Shown: positions 1 through 11,175, counted from the stretch's first letter. The stretch: 64,000 nt of DNA from Cladorhizidae sp. MBARI D1340-BT2 (GCA_028752905.1 JAQNBH010000012.1:21169545-21233544); one strand, 5' to 3'. Numbers and translations: made by a program. Notes: generated by a model from the letters alone, not told the origin.

Positions 1-465
1 GGCTCTCCTGTACATTGAGAGATGCTGCAGAGGCTCTCCTGAACATTGAGAGATGCTGCAGGATGCTCTCCTCTACATTAAGAGATGCTGCAGAGGCTCT
101 CCTGTACAATGAGAGATGTTGTAGGAGGCTCTCCTGTACATTGAGAGATGCTGCAGAGGCTCTCCTGTACATTGAGAGATGTTCCAGAGGCTGTCCTGTA
201 TATTGAGAGATGCTGCAGAGGCTCTCCTGTACATTGAGAGATGCTGCAGAGGCTCTCCTGTACATTGAGAGATGCTGCAGAGGCTCTCCTGTACAATGAG
301 AGATGCTGCAGGAGGCTCTCCTGTACATTGAGAGGTGCTGCAGAGGCTCTCCTGTACATTGAGAATGTTGCAGAGGCTCTCCTGTACATTGAGAGATGCT
401 GCAGAGGCTCTCCTGTACATTTAGAGATGCTGCAGAGGCTCTCCTGAACATTGAGATATGTTGCA
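1..465. repeat. 31-bp minisatellite array, cut by the left window edge
   Basis: About 15 head-to-tail copies of a 31-bp unit with core GAGGCTCTCCTGTACATTGA followed by GAGATGCTGCA. Single-base variants are scattered through the array, and one unit near 361 has lost a few bases. The array is already in progress at base 1, so its true length is unknown. Open frames across it on both strands only reflect stop-free units. TGTACA and GAGAG/CTCTC give each unit small inverted repeats. Confidence 0.97.
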
Positions 466-959
466 GGTGGGTAGGTTATTGATTGGCTAGTGAAGCACAC
501 TCTGCATATACGTGGGATGCATCGTATCCCCTGCCAACCCCCACCCATCGTGCTTGTCTGTACACAAATGGCTAACTCTGCATGTTTGATAAAGCTGGAA
601 TGATAGCCATCGTCTGATGGCATATTCGTGTGTATATATATATATAGTTCACTTCTTTTACTAGCTTAAAAGCGAAGGAGATGTCGCCAACATTTCAAGC
701 GTACTTTTGACCTTCTTCTAGTTGTGTTAAGTGGTCCACGAGGCGAGGTGCTTAAAGGACACCAGCTAGCTCGTGCGGAGGACGTGGGTAATCCGTGGCA
801 TATCTGATGGCTGCAGTTGAAGACTGCATAATTTTTTTTTTAATGAATAAAAAAGAGTTGTTTATTTTACGTATGATATCCCACATCAATCATACCATAG
901 AATAGTTTTTTTCTATGGGTTGGAAATATATTTCAACTTGGAGTTTCTTCCTTCTCTAT
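466..959. other. Unique spacer, no gene recognised
   Basis: Single-copy DNA between two arrays, with a short TA run near 635-646 and a T-run near 831. No frame longer than about 60 codons lies wholly inside it and no family is recognised. Confidence 0.6.
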
Positions 960-1884
960 TTGCTCACTCCAGCAGTGCTTGCTTCCACTTGCTCACTCCA
1001 GCAGTGCTTGCATCCACTTGCTCACTCCAGCATTGCTTGCTTCCACTTGCTCACTCCAGCAGTGCTTGCTTCCACTTGCTCACTCCAGCAGTGCTTGCTT
1101 CCACTTGCTCACTCCAGCAGTGCTTGCTTCCACTTGCTCACTCCAGCAGTGCTTGCTTCCACTTGCTCACTCCAGCAGTGCTTGCTTCCACTTGCTCACT
1201 CCAGCAGTGCTTGCTTCCACTTGCTCACTCCAGCAGTGCTTGCTTCCACTTGCTCACTCCAGCAGTGCTTGCTTCCACTTGCTCACTCCAGCAGTGCTTG
1301 CTTCCACTTGCTCACTCCAGCAGTGCTTGCTTCCACTTGCTCACTCCAGCAGTGCTTGCTTCCACTTGCTCACTCCAGCAGTGCTTGCTTCCACTTGCTC
1401 ACTCCAGCAGTGCTTGCTTCCACTTGCTCACTCCAGCAGTGCTTGCTTCCACTTGCTCACTCCAGCAGTGCTTGCATCCACTTGCTCACTCCAGCAGTGC
1501 TTTGCATCCACTTGCTCACTCCAGCAGTGCTTGCTTCCACTTGCTCACTCCAGCAGTGCTTGCATCCACTTGCTCACTCCAGCAGTGCTTGCTACCACTT
1601 GCTCACTCCAGCAGTGCTTGCTTCCACTTGCTCACTCCAGCAGTGCTTGCTTCCACTTGCTCACTCCAGCAGTGCTTGCTTCCACTTGCTCACTCCAGCA
1701 GTGCTTGCTTCCACTTGCTCACTCCAGCAGTGCTTGCTTCCACTTGCTCACTCCAGCAGTGCTTGCTTCCACTTGCTCACTCCAGCAGTGCTTGCTTCCA
1801 CTTGCTCACTCCAGCAGTGCTTGCTTCCACTTGCTCACTCCAGCAGTGCTTGCTTCCACTTGCTCACTCCAGCAGTGCTTGCTT
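960..1884. repeat. 29-bp minisatellite array
   Basis: About 32 nearly identical copies of a 29-bp unit with core CTTGCTCACTCCAGCAGTGC. Homogeneity is high: most units differ only at one T/A position (gcttcc/gcatcc), and one unit near 1500 has an extra T. Because 29 is not a multiple of three and the unit lacks stops, all three plus frames stay open for about 300 codons, giving overlapping predicted proteins made of 29-residue repeats. I read these as by-products, not genes. Confidence 0.98.
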
Positions 1885-2307
1885 GGATGCTGATCGCAGG
1901 AACATTTGCTACCAAGAACACAGACACCTGACCAGACGAGGAGAGAGCTGCTAACGATGGCTTGGAATTTTGCAATGCAGAAACCCTTTAAGACTCGAGT
2001 GGATTCTAACTGTGGATGCTCACGAGGGACTAAGAAGAAGATTTGCTTTGAAGGAGTGGAGGTGGAGTCTAGGGGAAATAGGACGGAGCACAGCAGCATT
2101 GTCCAGCTTGGGACAAATTCACAATCTTCGGCATTTCTAGTAGCAACAGGCTGAGAACTTCAGCCAATTAGCTCAGGAAATTTAACACCACTCAACACTC
2201 CTCCATAACGAGTATTTTTTTAAAAATGGGACTTGAATGTGTAGCAATGTTATCTCAATGCCACCTTTGAACTGCAGCAAATTTCCTCCTCACTTTTACG
2301 ACTGGCC
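1885..2307. other. Unique spacer after the 29-bp array
   Basis: Single-copy DNA. A short plus-strand frame at 1906-2154 and the opposite-strand frame at 1806-2099 overlap each other; neither resembles a known family. No repeat or RNA gene seen. Confidence 0.5.
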
Positions 2308-3154
2308 AACTTGTTTCTGGGCTCCATGGTCACAACTTGTTTCTGGGCTCCATGGTCACAACTTGTTTCTAGGCTCCATGGTCACAACTTGTTTCTGGGC
2401 TCCATGGACACAACTTGTTTCTGGGCTCCATGGTCACAACTTGTTTCTTGGCTCCATGGTCACAACTTGTTTCTGGGCTCCATGGTCACAACTTGTTTCT
2501 GGGCTCCATGGTCACAACTTGTTTCTGGGCTCCATGGTCACAACTTGTTTCTGGGCTCCATGGTCACAACTTGTTTCTGGGCTCCATGGTCACAACTTGT
2601 TTCTGGGCTCCATGGTCACAACTTGTTTCTGGGCTCCATGGTCACAACTTGTTTCTGGGCTCCATGGTCACAACTTGTTTCTGGGCTCCGTGGTCACAAC
2701 TTGTTTCTGGGCTCCATGGTCACAACTTGTTTCTTGGCTCCATGGTCACAACTTGTTTCTTGGCTCCATGGTTACAACTTGTTTCTGTGCTCCATGGTCA
2801 CAACTTGTTTCTGGGCTCCATGGTCACAACTTGTTTCTGGGCTTCATGGTCACAACTTGTTTCTGGGCTCAATGGTCACAACTTGTTTCTGGGATCCATG
2901 GTCACAATTTGTTTCTGGGCTCCATGGTCACCACTTGTTTCTGGGCTCCATGTTTCTGGGCTCCATGGTCACAACTTGTTTCTTGGCTCCATGGTTACAA
3001 CTTTCTGTGCTCCATGGGCACAACTTGTTTCTGGGCTCCATGGTCACAACTTGTTTCTGGGCTCCATGGTCACAACTTGTTTCTTGGCTTCATGGTCACA
3101 ACTTGTTTCTGTGCTCCATGGTCACAACTTGTTTCTGGGATCCAAGGTCACAAT
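2308..3154. repeat. 26-bp minisatellite array
   Basis: About 32 copies of a 26-bp unit with core TTGTTTCTGGGCTCCATGGT, plus CACAAC. The first two thirds are almost perfect; from about 2690 onward units carry more substitutions (TTGGCTCC, TGTGCTCC, GGATCC) and partial deletions near 2950 and 3000. This gradient suggests recent homogenisation on the left side. As with the 29-bp array, the unit is stop-free in all three plus frames. Confidence 0.98.
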
Positions 3155-3535
3155 GATTTCACTAAGGAGGCAGGTTTTGTTCTTGAGCCGAGCTTCTGTG
3201 ACCATCTCCATCCCTTCCTCGGGTATTCTGATGTATACCTTGCTGGTCTCATGTGATGGGCTGGTAATGAAGAACATTGAAGTCCGGGGACAAGAAGGAA
3301 AGTTGCTGTGGAGGAGCAGGATGCGGGAGGCTGTGGAGACGCGCATGCACCATGCTCCTCTCAGCCTTGACCAAGGTTATCATCGCCCCACTGTCTACCA
3401 ACAACTACGTGGGAGGTCATGTGACCAGCAAGGGATATATATACTGGAAGTCCCTGGAACGGCTTTGTCCCGAACATTCCTTCGTCTCAAAAGAGCAAAA
3501 CCTGATGGCTTGCAAGTGAACTAATCTTTGCTGCA
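3155..3535. other. Open unique segment, possible exon remnant
   Basis: Unique DNA of mixed composition that stays open in two plus frames (to 3519 and 3524) and in a minus frame (3346-3122). The plus frame ending at 3524 is continuous with the 26-bp repeat frame and reads VTISIPSSGILMYTLLVSC near its start. I recognise no family and cannot choose a strand. An exon of an unknown gene is possible but unproven. Confidence 0.25.
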
Positions 3536-3639
3536 GAGAGAAATTTAATTACTCCAACAGCCACTCCCACTTGTGACATCATCATGTCTTAATGGAGTTG
3601 TTATTAAAGGGGCTATCCCACACTGTGCCTTGACTTATC

Positions 3640-3880
3640 GAATGTTGAAAAAGGAGTTTGTAAATACCAAGTGATCTCTGTCTGTCCTGCCAATTATACT
3701 CGACATTGGTGATCACAGCAGTGGCTTCTCCTTAGACTTGTAGCAAAAATTGCCGCTGCTTGGCCACCATAAGCTTCCATCTCTGCACTGACAGAAAGCT
3801 GCACTCCACTCCCACCAGCATGCTTCATGGTGGCACGCCTCATAAGCGATATACAAATTGCAAACTCTGTAAAGACTTTG
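3640..3880 (-). other. Copy B of a dispersed ~200-bp segment with conserved frame
   Basis: Read on the minus strand, this matches 12870-13100 on the plus strand for about 200 bp. Both copies share the context GCCACCATG and a frame reading SGVQLSVSAEMEAYG followed by QAAA. Similarity continues past the stop into GGCAGGACAGACAGAGATCA (GGCAAGGTCAGACAGAGGTCA in copy A, with gaps). The frame here runs about 65 codons. Either a duplicated exon of an unknown gene or a dispersed repeat. Confidence 0.6.
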
Positions 3881-4017
3881 ATCGTTTGCATTTTGGACTA
3901 GAGTTTGTGGGGGGGAGGGGGTCATTAATTCTTAGAACACTTTCTGTTGTGTACTAGACCACCTTGCGATAGGGCCTTTAAACCGACCTGGAATTTAACA
4001 TTGGAATTCAGCAATAA
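3881..4017. other. Short unique spacer
   Basis: Single-copy DNA with a G-run at about 3908-3920. Nothing else recognised. Confidence 0.5.
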
Positions 4018-4312
<295 letters not shown>

Positions 4313-4734
4313 TCAACAACTAGCAAGTACCCGCTGAAAGCCTGCGAGGGATATAAATGATTTGTACTCTCCTCCTACCAGTGTTTGCTGCCACCCCCTC
4401 CCAATAAAAATAAACAAATTCGCAGTGCATCCCTCAGTTCTCTCCTTCTGCCTGCATTGGATGCTCTCTTATCCCTTGCACTTACTGAAACTTTATTTGT
4501 TCTCTGATAGATCCTCAATTTCTCTGTTGGTATCATCTCCACTCCACAGGTCCTTCCCAGTCAACTTTTCTTGTAGTTTCTCCCGCAGTTTTATTTGCTG
4601 CATCCCTTCTCTTTCTCCATCTCTCTGCTGCAGTTCTCCTGCTTTCTGTTACACCGGCCTGTATGGTGCTTGTTCTATGCTGTTTATTTGCCCATGCTTA
4701 TAATAACGGTCGGATGGACGGATAAGGCATATAG
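4313..4734. other. Unique spacer, pyrimidine-rich
   Basis: A pyrimidine-rich unique stretch. A plus frame of 113 codons (4362-4703) has no recognisable domain and is compositionally biased; I do not call it a gene. Confidence 0.45.
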
Positions 4735-4779
<45 letters not shown>

Positions 4780-4812
4780 GTAATAGTAATAGTAATAATA
4801 ATAATAATAACA
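4735..4812. repeat. (ATA)n microsatellite
   Basis: Near-perfect ATA repeat interrupted by a short TAG/TAA segment near 4779-4795. Confidence 0.97.
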
Positions 4813-5285
4813 GTGACTTTCAGCAGTTTGCAGATGACTCGGAAATATTTTTCCCATAGGAAGAATCCCCAAGTAGCCAGTCAGTTAAGAGGAGTCTTAA
4901 CTGTAGTAGAATGTTGCTCTAGTGTACACACTAAACAACTCATGAATAATGCATGAACTTTATACGGTTGAGCTATGAGCTCACCAAGTCTGCTGGCGTA
5001 AGGTCTTGTGGTGGGTGGGTGGAGTTAGCATTTTTTATGGTCAGCACATCATTCAAGTCGAGATGGCCATACATGGCAAATGCCAGTCCCCAGAAATGTC
5101 TTGGCTGGTTAGTTAATGGACTGCAATAATCAACTTGAGAGGGGGCGAGATATTGAGGCAGGGGGGCAGTGTATGGGTCAAGATATTGAAGAGAGGCAGG
5201 GGTAAGATATTGAGGGGATGGTGGAGCGATAATATTGAAGGGAGGCAAGGGGGGCAAGATATTGAACGAAAAACAGCAAGATAAT
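4813..5285. other. Unique spacer with short degenerate GATATTGAGG repeats
   Basis: Unique DNA up to about 5140. Then about five irregular copies of a GATATTGA-containing, G-rich motif occur to about 5270, too diverged to define a fixed period. No gene recognised. Confidence 0.55.
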
Positions 5286-5355
5286 GCTCTAGTCGAAAAG
5301 TGGAGAGAAAATTGTAATGTTATTATGTCAACTGAGAGTTCCTTGAGAGATGATA
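5286..5355. repeat. Half copy of a foldback/MITE-like family
   Basis: Contains GCTCTAGTCGAAAAGTGGAG and, further on, TTATGTCAACTGAGAGTTC. These match the right arm and end of the foldback family seen complete at 5911-6077 and 60831-61018. The left arm is missing here. Confidence 0.7.
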
Positions 5356-5910
5356 ATTGATTAATCATCCCTAAGTGCTAGGTGTGCTTAGTCCATTTAG
5401 AATTCACCTTTTCCCCCCTCCAAGCTCGAGATTCGCTCTGTATAGACACTTGTACATTAGCAAGAATTACGTTATCAGTCACTTCCAAGGCATTGTGAGC
5501 AAAGAATGAGATTAGGCTCGACCCAATGGTCTGGTAATGTAGCCATCAATTGAGCTGGCTAAAAACACTAATTGCTTTCTTAAGTACACACAATTAGCCT
5601 GTCAGCTACAGCACCAGCAAAGTTTACTTGTTGTGCATTGACCAGCTTCAGAAACATCAACAGCTTGTATGGGCTGATGGTGGCTATGAATGAAGTCCCG
5701 ACATGCAAAATACAGCTGCTCTCTATGCAGCCAAAGTTGATGTTTTTCTAAGCTAGAGTTGTCGTTTATAGACTCTTTTATTACTGCAAGGTTTGTTGTG
5801 GTTAACAGGGGAGTATGTGAATTGGTGTGTGGTGGAATCATTCAATGTAGAATTTGTCTTCATCACCCTGGCTTTGATGTCTCATTGTTGAGGTGAGAAA
5901 CATAAATATA
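5356..5910. other. Unique spacer
   Basis: Single-copy DNA with a minus frame of 79 codons (5841-5602) lacking any recognisable motif. No RNA gene or repeat seen. Confidence 0.5.
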
Positions 5911-6077
5911 ATGACCTCAATAATCAACTTGAAATTTAATCTCTCGATGTTTGGACTAGATGCTCTAGTCTTCATCTGTCATGGTGAAGTCTAGAACATC
6001 TAGTCGAAATGTCGAAAGAGTTGATTATCGAGAAGGTCATTGTAATATGGTTATGTCCACTGGGAATTCGTTGAGAG
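5911..6077. mobile_element. Foldback (MITE-like) element with arms of about 60 bp
   Basis: An imperfect inverted repeat. The left arm runs from ATGACCTCAATAATCAACTT to ACTAGATGCTCTAGTCTTCA; the right arm is its approximate reverse complement, through TCTAGTCGAAATGTCG and TTGATTATCGAGAAGGTCAT. The right end carries TTATGTCCACTGGGAATTC, equivalent to the outer end of other copies. Related copies lie at 5286, 9517, 10912, 60831 and 63190. It has no coding capacity, so it would be non-autonomous. The terminal boundaries and any target duplication are not resolved. Confidence 0.75.
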
Positions 6078-6396
6078 ATTAGTTATGTTTGATAGGATTA
6101 TAGGTACAGTAGGTGGATCCCAATATAGACTTCAAAGTATACTTTTATCTAGTAATATTGGCCTTGGCCTCCATGTACAGGCTTTCACATATTTTTGTTG
6201 GGGGTGGATTTACGAGCTGATCCTGGTTCCAATCTTCGTGTTCTTGGACCTGGTACCAATGGCTCAATGTTCCATGCAGTTCTCTGGATCCTGCCAAGAG
6301 TTGGATTATACAGCTAGTTATTATTTATTAATTGCCTGCTGACCCACTTTCTCAGGCAGCAACTCTTTTTGAATTATATCCCCAATCAATTTTGTC
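6078..6396. other. Unique spacer
   Basis: Single-copy DNA. A plus frame of 85 codons (6085-6342) has a hydrophobic centre but no family I recognise, and runs up to the 30-bp array. Not called as a gene. Confidence 0.4.
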
Positions 6397-7213
6397 CCTC
6401 TCCTCTAGTAAATATGCAGCCACTTCTCTCTCCTCTAGTAAATATGCAGCCACTTCTCTCTCCTCTAGTAAATATGCAGCCACTTCTCTCTCCTCTAGTC
6501 AATATGCAGCCACTTCTCTCTCCTCTAGTAAATATGCAGCCACTTCTCTCTCCTCTAGTCAATATGCAGCCACTTCTCTCTCCTCTAGTAAATATGCAGC
6601 CACTTCTCTCTCCTCTAGTAAATATGCAGCCACTTCTCTCTCCTCTAGTAAATATGCAGCCACTTCTCTCTCCTCTAGTAAATATGCAACCACTTCTCTC
6701 TCTAGTAAATATGCAGGCACTTCACTCTCCTCTAGTAAATATGCAACCACTTCTCTCTCTAGTAAATTGCAGGCACTTCTCTCTCTTCTAGTAAATATGC
6801 AGCCACTTCTCTCTCCTCTAGTAAATATGCAGCCACTTCTCTCTCCTCTAGTCAATATGCAGCCACTTCTCTCTCCTCTAGTAAATATGCAGCCACTTCT
6901 CTCTCCTCTAGTAAATATGCAGCCACTTCTCTCTCCTCTAGTAAATATGCAACCACTTCTCTCTCTAGTAAATATGCAGGCACTTCACTCTCCTCTAGTA
7001 AATATGCAACCACTTCTCTCTCTAGTAAATATGCAGCCACTTCTCTCTCCTCTAGTAAATATGCAGGCACTTCTCTCTCCTCTAGTAAATATGCAGCCAC
7101 TTCTCTCTCTAGTAAATATGCAGCCACTTCTCTCTCCTCTAGTAAATATGCAGGCACTTCTCTCTCCTCTAGTAAATATGCAGCCACTTCTCTCTCCTCT
7201 AGTAAATATGCAG
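6397..7213. repeat. 30-bp minisatellite, family 1 (CTCTAGTAAATATGCAGCC type)
   Basis: About 27 copies of a 30-bp unit with core CTCCTCTAGTAAATATGCAG. Variants include AGTCAATATG, GCAACC, GCAGGC and deleted 26-bp forms (TCTCTCTAGTAAA). Blocks containing the short form recur, showing local block duplication. Because 30 is a multiple of three, frames stay constant within runs, giving a 425-codon frame of SSSKYAATSL-type repeats that continues into family 2. No independent evidence for a protein. Confidence 0.97.
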
Positions 7214-8292
7214 CCAGTCCTCTCTCCTCTACTGACTCTTCAGCCAGTCCTCTCTCCTCTACTGACTCTACAGCCAGTGCTCTCTCCTCTACTGACTAGG
7301 CAGCCAGTCCTCTCTCCTCTACTGACTCTACAGCCAGTCCTCTCTCCTCTACTGACTCTACAGCCAGTGCTCTCTCCTCTACTGACTCTACAGCCAGTCC
7401 TCTCTCCTCTACTGACTCTACAGCCAGTCCTCTCTCCTCTACTGACTCTACAGCCAGTGCTCTCTCCTCTACTGACTCTACAGCCAGTCCTCTCTCCTCT
7501 ACTGACTCTACAGCCAGTGCTCTCTCCTCTACTGACTCTACAGCCAGTCCTCTCTCCTCTACTGACTCTACAGCCAGTCCTATACAGCCAGTCCTCTCTC
7601 CTCTACTGACTCTACAGCCAGTGCTCTCTCCTCTACTGACTCTACAGCCAGTCCTCTCTCCTCTACTGACTCTACAGCCAGTCCTCTCTCCTCTACTGAC
7701 TCTACAGCCAGTGCTCTCTCCTCTACTGACTCTATAGCCAGTCCTCTCTCCTCTACTGACTACAGCCAGTCCTCTCTCCTCTACTGACTACAGCCAGTCC
7801 TCTCTCCTCTACTGACTACAGCCAGTCCTCTCTCCTCTACTGACTACAGCAAGTCCTCTCTCCTCTACTGACTCTATAGCCAGTCCTCTCTCCTCTACTG
7901 ACTCTACAGCCAGTCCTCTCTCCTCTACTGACTACAGCCAGTCCTATCTCCTCTACTGACTAGAGCCAGTCCTCTCTCCTCTACTGACTCTACAGCCAGT
8001 GCTCTCTCCTCTACTGACTCTATAGCCAGTCCTCTCTCCTCTACTGACTACAGCCAGTCCTCTCTCCTCTACTGACTACAGCCAGTCCTCTCTCCTCTAC
8101 TGACTACAGCCAGTCCTCTCTCCTCTACTGACTACAGCAAGTCCTCTCTCCTCTACTGACTCTATAGCCAGTCCTCTCTCCTCTACTGACTCTACAGCCA
8201 GTCCTCTCTCCTCTACTGACTACAGCCAGTCCTATCTCCTCTACTGACTAGAGCCAGTCCTCTCTCCTCTACTGACTCTACAGCCATTCCTC
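7214..8292. repeat. 30-bp minisatellite, family 2 (CTCTACTGACTCTACAGCCA type)
   Basis: About 37 copies of a second 30-bp unit with core CTCTACTGACTCTACAGCCA, plus GTCCTCTCTC. It joins family 1 without a spacer and shares with it the CTCTCTCCTCTA segment and the CAGCCA phase. Shorter 27-bp units (ACTGACTACAGCC) cluster from 7755 on. The stretch from 7711 is repeated from 7999, an internal duplication of 288 bp. Confidence 0.97.
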
Positions 8293-8499
8293 TAATTCCA
8301 ATACTATAGTCCAGAGATGTCTCACCCTCATAGTTATTAGATTCCCATATACCAGGGAGCGGGTATCCTGCATCCTTGATTATCTAGGAAGCAGATATAA
8401 TTGAAGTTTACAATTATGCTATGGGGAGAATAGTTGTCGAGCATTTTTAAGATTTTTACCTTGTCAGGAATTCATATCCTGCTTTTTATTTAGCTTTAG
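8293..8499. other. Unique spacer
   Basis: About 200 bp of single-copy DNA between two arrays; nothing recognised. Confidence 0.5.
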
Positions 8500-9124
8500 T
8501 AGGTGTGGCCTTAACCTGCATATAGGAAACACGCTTTAGTAGTAGGTGTGGCCTTAACTAGCACTTGCACTGCGTACAGGAAACAAGCTTTAGTAGTAGG
8601 CGTGGCCTTAACTAGCACTTGCACTGCGTACAGGAAACAAGCTTTGGTAGTAGGTGTGGTCTTAACTAGCACTTGCACTGCATACAGGAAACAAGCTTTA
8701 GTAGTAGGCGTGGCCTTAACTAGCACTTGCACTGCGTACAGGAAACAAGCTTTGGCAGTAGGCGTGGCCTTAACTAGCACTTGCACTGCGTACAGGAAAC
8801 AAGCTTTAGTAGTAGGCGTGGCCTTAACTAGCACTTGCACTGCGTACAGGAAACAAGCTTTGGCAGTAGGCGTGGCCTTAACTAGCACTTGCACTGCGTA
8901 CAGGAAACAAGCTTTAGTAGTAGGTGTGGTCTTAACTAGCACTTGCACTGCATACAGGAAACAAGCTTTGGCAGTAGGCGTGGCCTTAACTAGCACTTGC
9001 ACTGCGTACAGGAAACAAGCTTTAGTAGTAGGTGTGGTCTTAACTAGCACTTGCACTGCATACAGGAAACAAGCTTTGGCAGTAGGCGTGGCCTTAACTA
9101 GCACTTGCACTGCGTACAGGAAAT
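8500..9124. repeat. 54-bp minisatellite array
   Basis: About 11.5 copies of a 54-bp unit containing GTACAGGAAACAAGCTTTAG, GTAGTAGGCGTGGCC and TTAACTAGCACTTGCACTG. Two subtypes (GGCGTGGCC with GTACAGG, GGTGTGGTC with ATACAGG) alternate in the second half, pointing to duplication of pairs. The length is a multiple of three and stop-free on both strands, so 18-residue repeats appear in plus (8548-9126) and minus (9110-8511) frames. Confidence 0.97.
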
Positions 9125-9516
9125 GAAGCTGACAAGCTCTACTGCAAGGCTGCTATCTAATTATACACAATTCGGCCACATACAGCATTTCTAAACCTGG
9201 ATTATCGAAGTTCCAATAATCAAGTTCCGCTGCATTAGTATGACCACTATTTGAAAATGGTTGGGGGGGGGGGGGGGGGGGAAGTCCACTGTATCTTAGC
9301 TAGAACTCACTTTGGCCAACATCTTAGCATCGTAATGGTAGTTTCAGCCAATTTTAGTTCCCAAAACAAATCTAGCATGCCTTGAATCTTTTGCAAGGGA
9401 AGTAAACCGTTCCCTTCCTCCCCCATTTTTCTCTCCCAAAAGCGATCTTTGGTAAACTTTCCTCCTCCATCCATAACTCGCGCACCATAGCTCCATTCTT
9501 ATAATACCAGATGTTA
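9125..9516. other. Unique spacer with a long G-run
   Basis: Single-copy DNA containing an uninterrupted G-run at about 9264-9281, which could form G-quadruplex structures. No gene recognised. Confidence 0.5.
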
Positions 9517-9625
9517 CATGAACCTTCTCAATGATTCTCGACGTTTCGATTAGATGCTCTAGCCTTCTTCAGGAATAATGAAATGCCAGGACTCGCGTGA
9601 GCTTGTTATATACCAGTAGCTAGCT
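9517..9625. repeat. Partial foldback-family copy
   Basis: Carries the left arm and loop of the foldback family: TTTCGATTAGATGCTCTAGC, a CTTCAGGAATAATGA segment, and TATACCAGTAGC. The right arm is absent. It closely parallels 10975-11082. Confidence 0.7.
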
Positions 9626-9984
9626 ATCCACCATGTGATACAAACCACACCCCTGGCACACGCGTCCAGAACATGAACCGGATGTGGCAAAAATACAATA
9701 AAGATAATAATAATTAAAAATAAATAAGAAATATAAAAAAGAAAAGAAATAAAATAATAATTAAAAGTAGGAGTGAAAAAATACGTGCTTTACCTAAAAC
9801 ATTAACAAAGAATGGAGAAAGAAAATACGGAAGCATTATGGTGGGCATGGTTTCAAGTTCAGGCTCGTGAGAGTGGCCACAAGTCCAATCCAACAATCTC
9901 GATTGAACCGCTCGTGCCAGGCCGGTGTGCAATGCCACCTTCACTAGCAGTTCCTTCTGTCTTCTAAGTCCATTAATACAATGA
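9626..9984. other. Unique spacer, A/T-rich
   Basis: Unique DNA with a degenerate AATAA-rich tract (9700-9770). A minus frame of 76 codons (9944-9714) has an N-terminal region read from unique sequence and a hydrophobic tail produced by the A/T tract; not called as a gene. Confidence 0.45.
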
Positions 9985-10210
9985 AGTGCCTGTGTATGTT
10001 TAATACATGTGCCTGCGTGTGTTTAATACACGTGCCTGTGTGTTTAATACATGTGCCTGTGTGTGTTTAATACACGTGCCTGTGTGTTTAATACACATGC
10101 CTGTGTGTGTTTAATACACGTGCCTGTGTGTTTAATACACATGCCTGTGTGTGTTTAATACACGTGCCTGTGTGTTTAACACCTGCCCTGTGTGCTTAAT
10201 ACACAAACAC
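9985..10210. repeat. About 22-bp minisatellite with CACGTG core
   Basis: About 10 copies of a 20-24-bp unit with core TTTAATACACGTGCCTGTGT. Length differs by the number of GT steps. CACGTG alternates with CACATG and CATGTG. CACGTG is an E-box-type palindrome, but nothing here shows it is used. Confidence 0.93.
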
Positions 10211-10591
10211 AAGTATGTGTTTAATTTTGCTGAGGATCCAAACTGTGAACTTCTCAGTAATCCTCTCAGCAAGCTGCTGTAAGTGGCTATGATTCATGTT
10301 TCTATATATCTACCTCAACTACCTATCTAATCTATCGATCTAATCTATCTATCTTATCTTCTATCAATCTACATCATCAAGTGTGTCTTTAGTAATAGAC
10401 CTGGTCATAATGCATCAGGAATTGGTTAGTTAGTGAGTTATCCTGAGCAGCTGTCAATGTCAATTTTTTTTAATAGACTGAGCAGGTAACGACCCTTTAC
10501 CTACTCATGTTATTATTATTATTATCTCCTCCCCCTCCTCTCCTCCCACCTCTCTACTCAAACATGTCCCAATCCTATGGAAACCTCACAA
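10211..10591. other. Unique spacer with short simple repeats
   Basis: Contains a degenerate CTAT/CTAA stretch near 10305-10370, a short TTA run near 10511 and a pyrimidine tract near 10526-10555. No gene seen. Confidence 0.5.
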
Positions 10592-10690
10592 TGCAGACCC
10601 CAGAACAAAGCTCAAGTGAACCTTGAGCCCAGAACAAAGCTCAAGTGAACCTTCACCCCAGAACAAAGCTCAAGCAAACCTTTGCCCAAT
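10592..10690. repeat. Short tandem repeat, about 31-34 bp, three copies
   Basis: Three adjacent copies sharing CCCAGAACAAAGCTCAAG followed by TGAACCTT or CAAACCTT. The minimal size suggests an array at an early stage or in decay. Confidence 0.85.
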
Positions 10691-10911
10691 GGCTAAATGA
10701 CTTGGTCAACCAGCGGAATGGGAAAAGACAAAATGGTAGCAGTGTGATGGAGTGGATGAGTGTACCGGCAGAGCATCATGACACTGACGACATGGAAGGT
10801 CAGAGGTTAAAGTAATGGAATTTTGGTGGTTTAGAGCAGAGATCTGTAAGAGTCCTCATAATAAATAATAATAATAACAATACCAACAACAATAATAATA
10901 ATATAATAAAC
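10691..10911. other. Unique spacer ending in an AAT microsatellite
   Basis: Unique DNA, then an irregular AATAAT/AACAAC tract at 10858-10908 that directly abuts the foldback copy at 10912. Confidence 0.6.
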
Positions 10912-11082
10912 TCTCAATGAACTCTCAGTTGACATAACGAAATTATAACAATAACAATATTACAATGAACTTCTCAATCAACTTGAAATTTACTCTCTTC
11001 ACATTTGGACTAGATGCTCTAGCCTTCATCAGGAATAATGAGATGCTAAGACTCATGAGATTGTGATATACCAGTAGCAATA
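10912..11082. mobile_element. Foldback-family copy (left half)
   Basis: Begins with TCTCAATGAACTCTCAGTTG and ACATAA, contains TCAATCAACTTGAAATTTAC and GGACTAGATGCTCTAGCCTT, and ends in TATACCAGTAGC. AAT-type microsatellites touch it on both sides. The right arm is not seen. Confidence 0.75.
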
Positions 11083-11175
11083 ATAATAATAACAACAACA
11101 ACAATAAATAACAACGACAATAATAATAATGGTGATGATGATGATATTGATGATGATAATAATGATGATGATAAA
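11083..11175. repeat. AAT/AAC/GAT microsatellite
   Basis: Compound trinucleotide tract directly attached to the foldback copy, ending in GATGATGATAA. Confidence 0.93.

Noticed and set aside
915..1954. Three overlapping plus-strand open frames of about 300-344 codons
   Set aside because: They are three readings of one 29-bp unit. A random 29-bp unit lacks stops on one strand with a chance near one in four, so open repeat frames are expected here.
2237..3524. Frames of 281-369 codons over the 26-bp array
   Set aside because: Same explanation: stop-free unit with a period not divisible by three. Only the unique tail after 3155 is worth separate mention.
6332..7609. 425-codon frame of SSSKYAATSL and LQPVLSPLLT repeats
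   Set aside because: Produced by two 30-bp families; frame changes at short units, no unique coding part, no signal peptide or domain.
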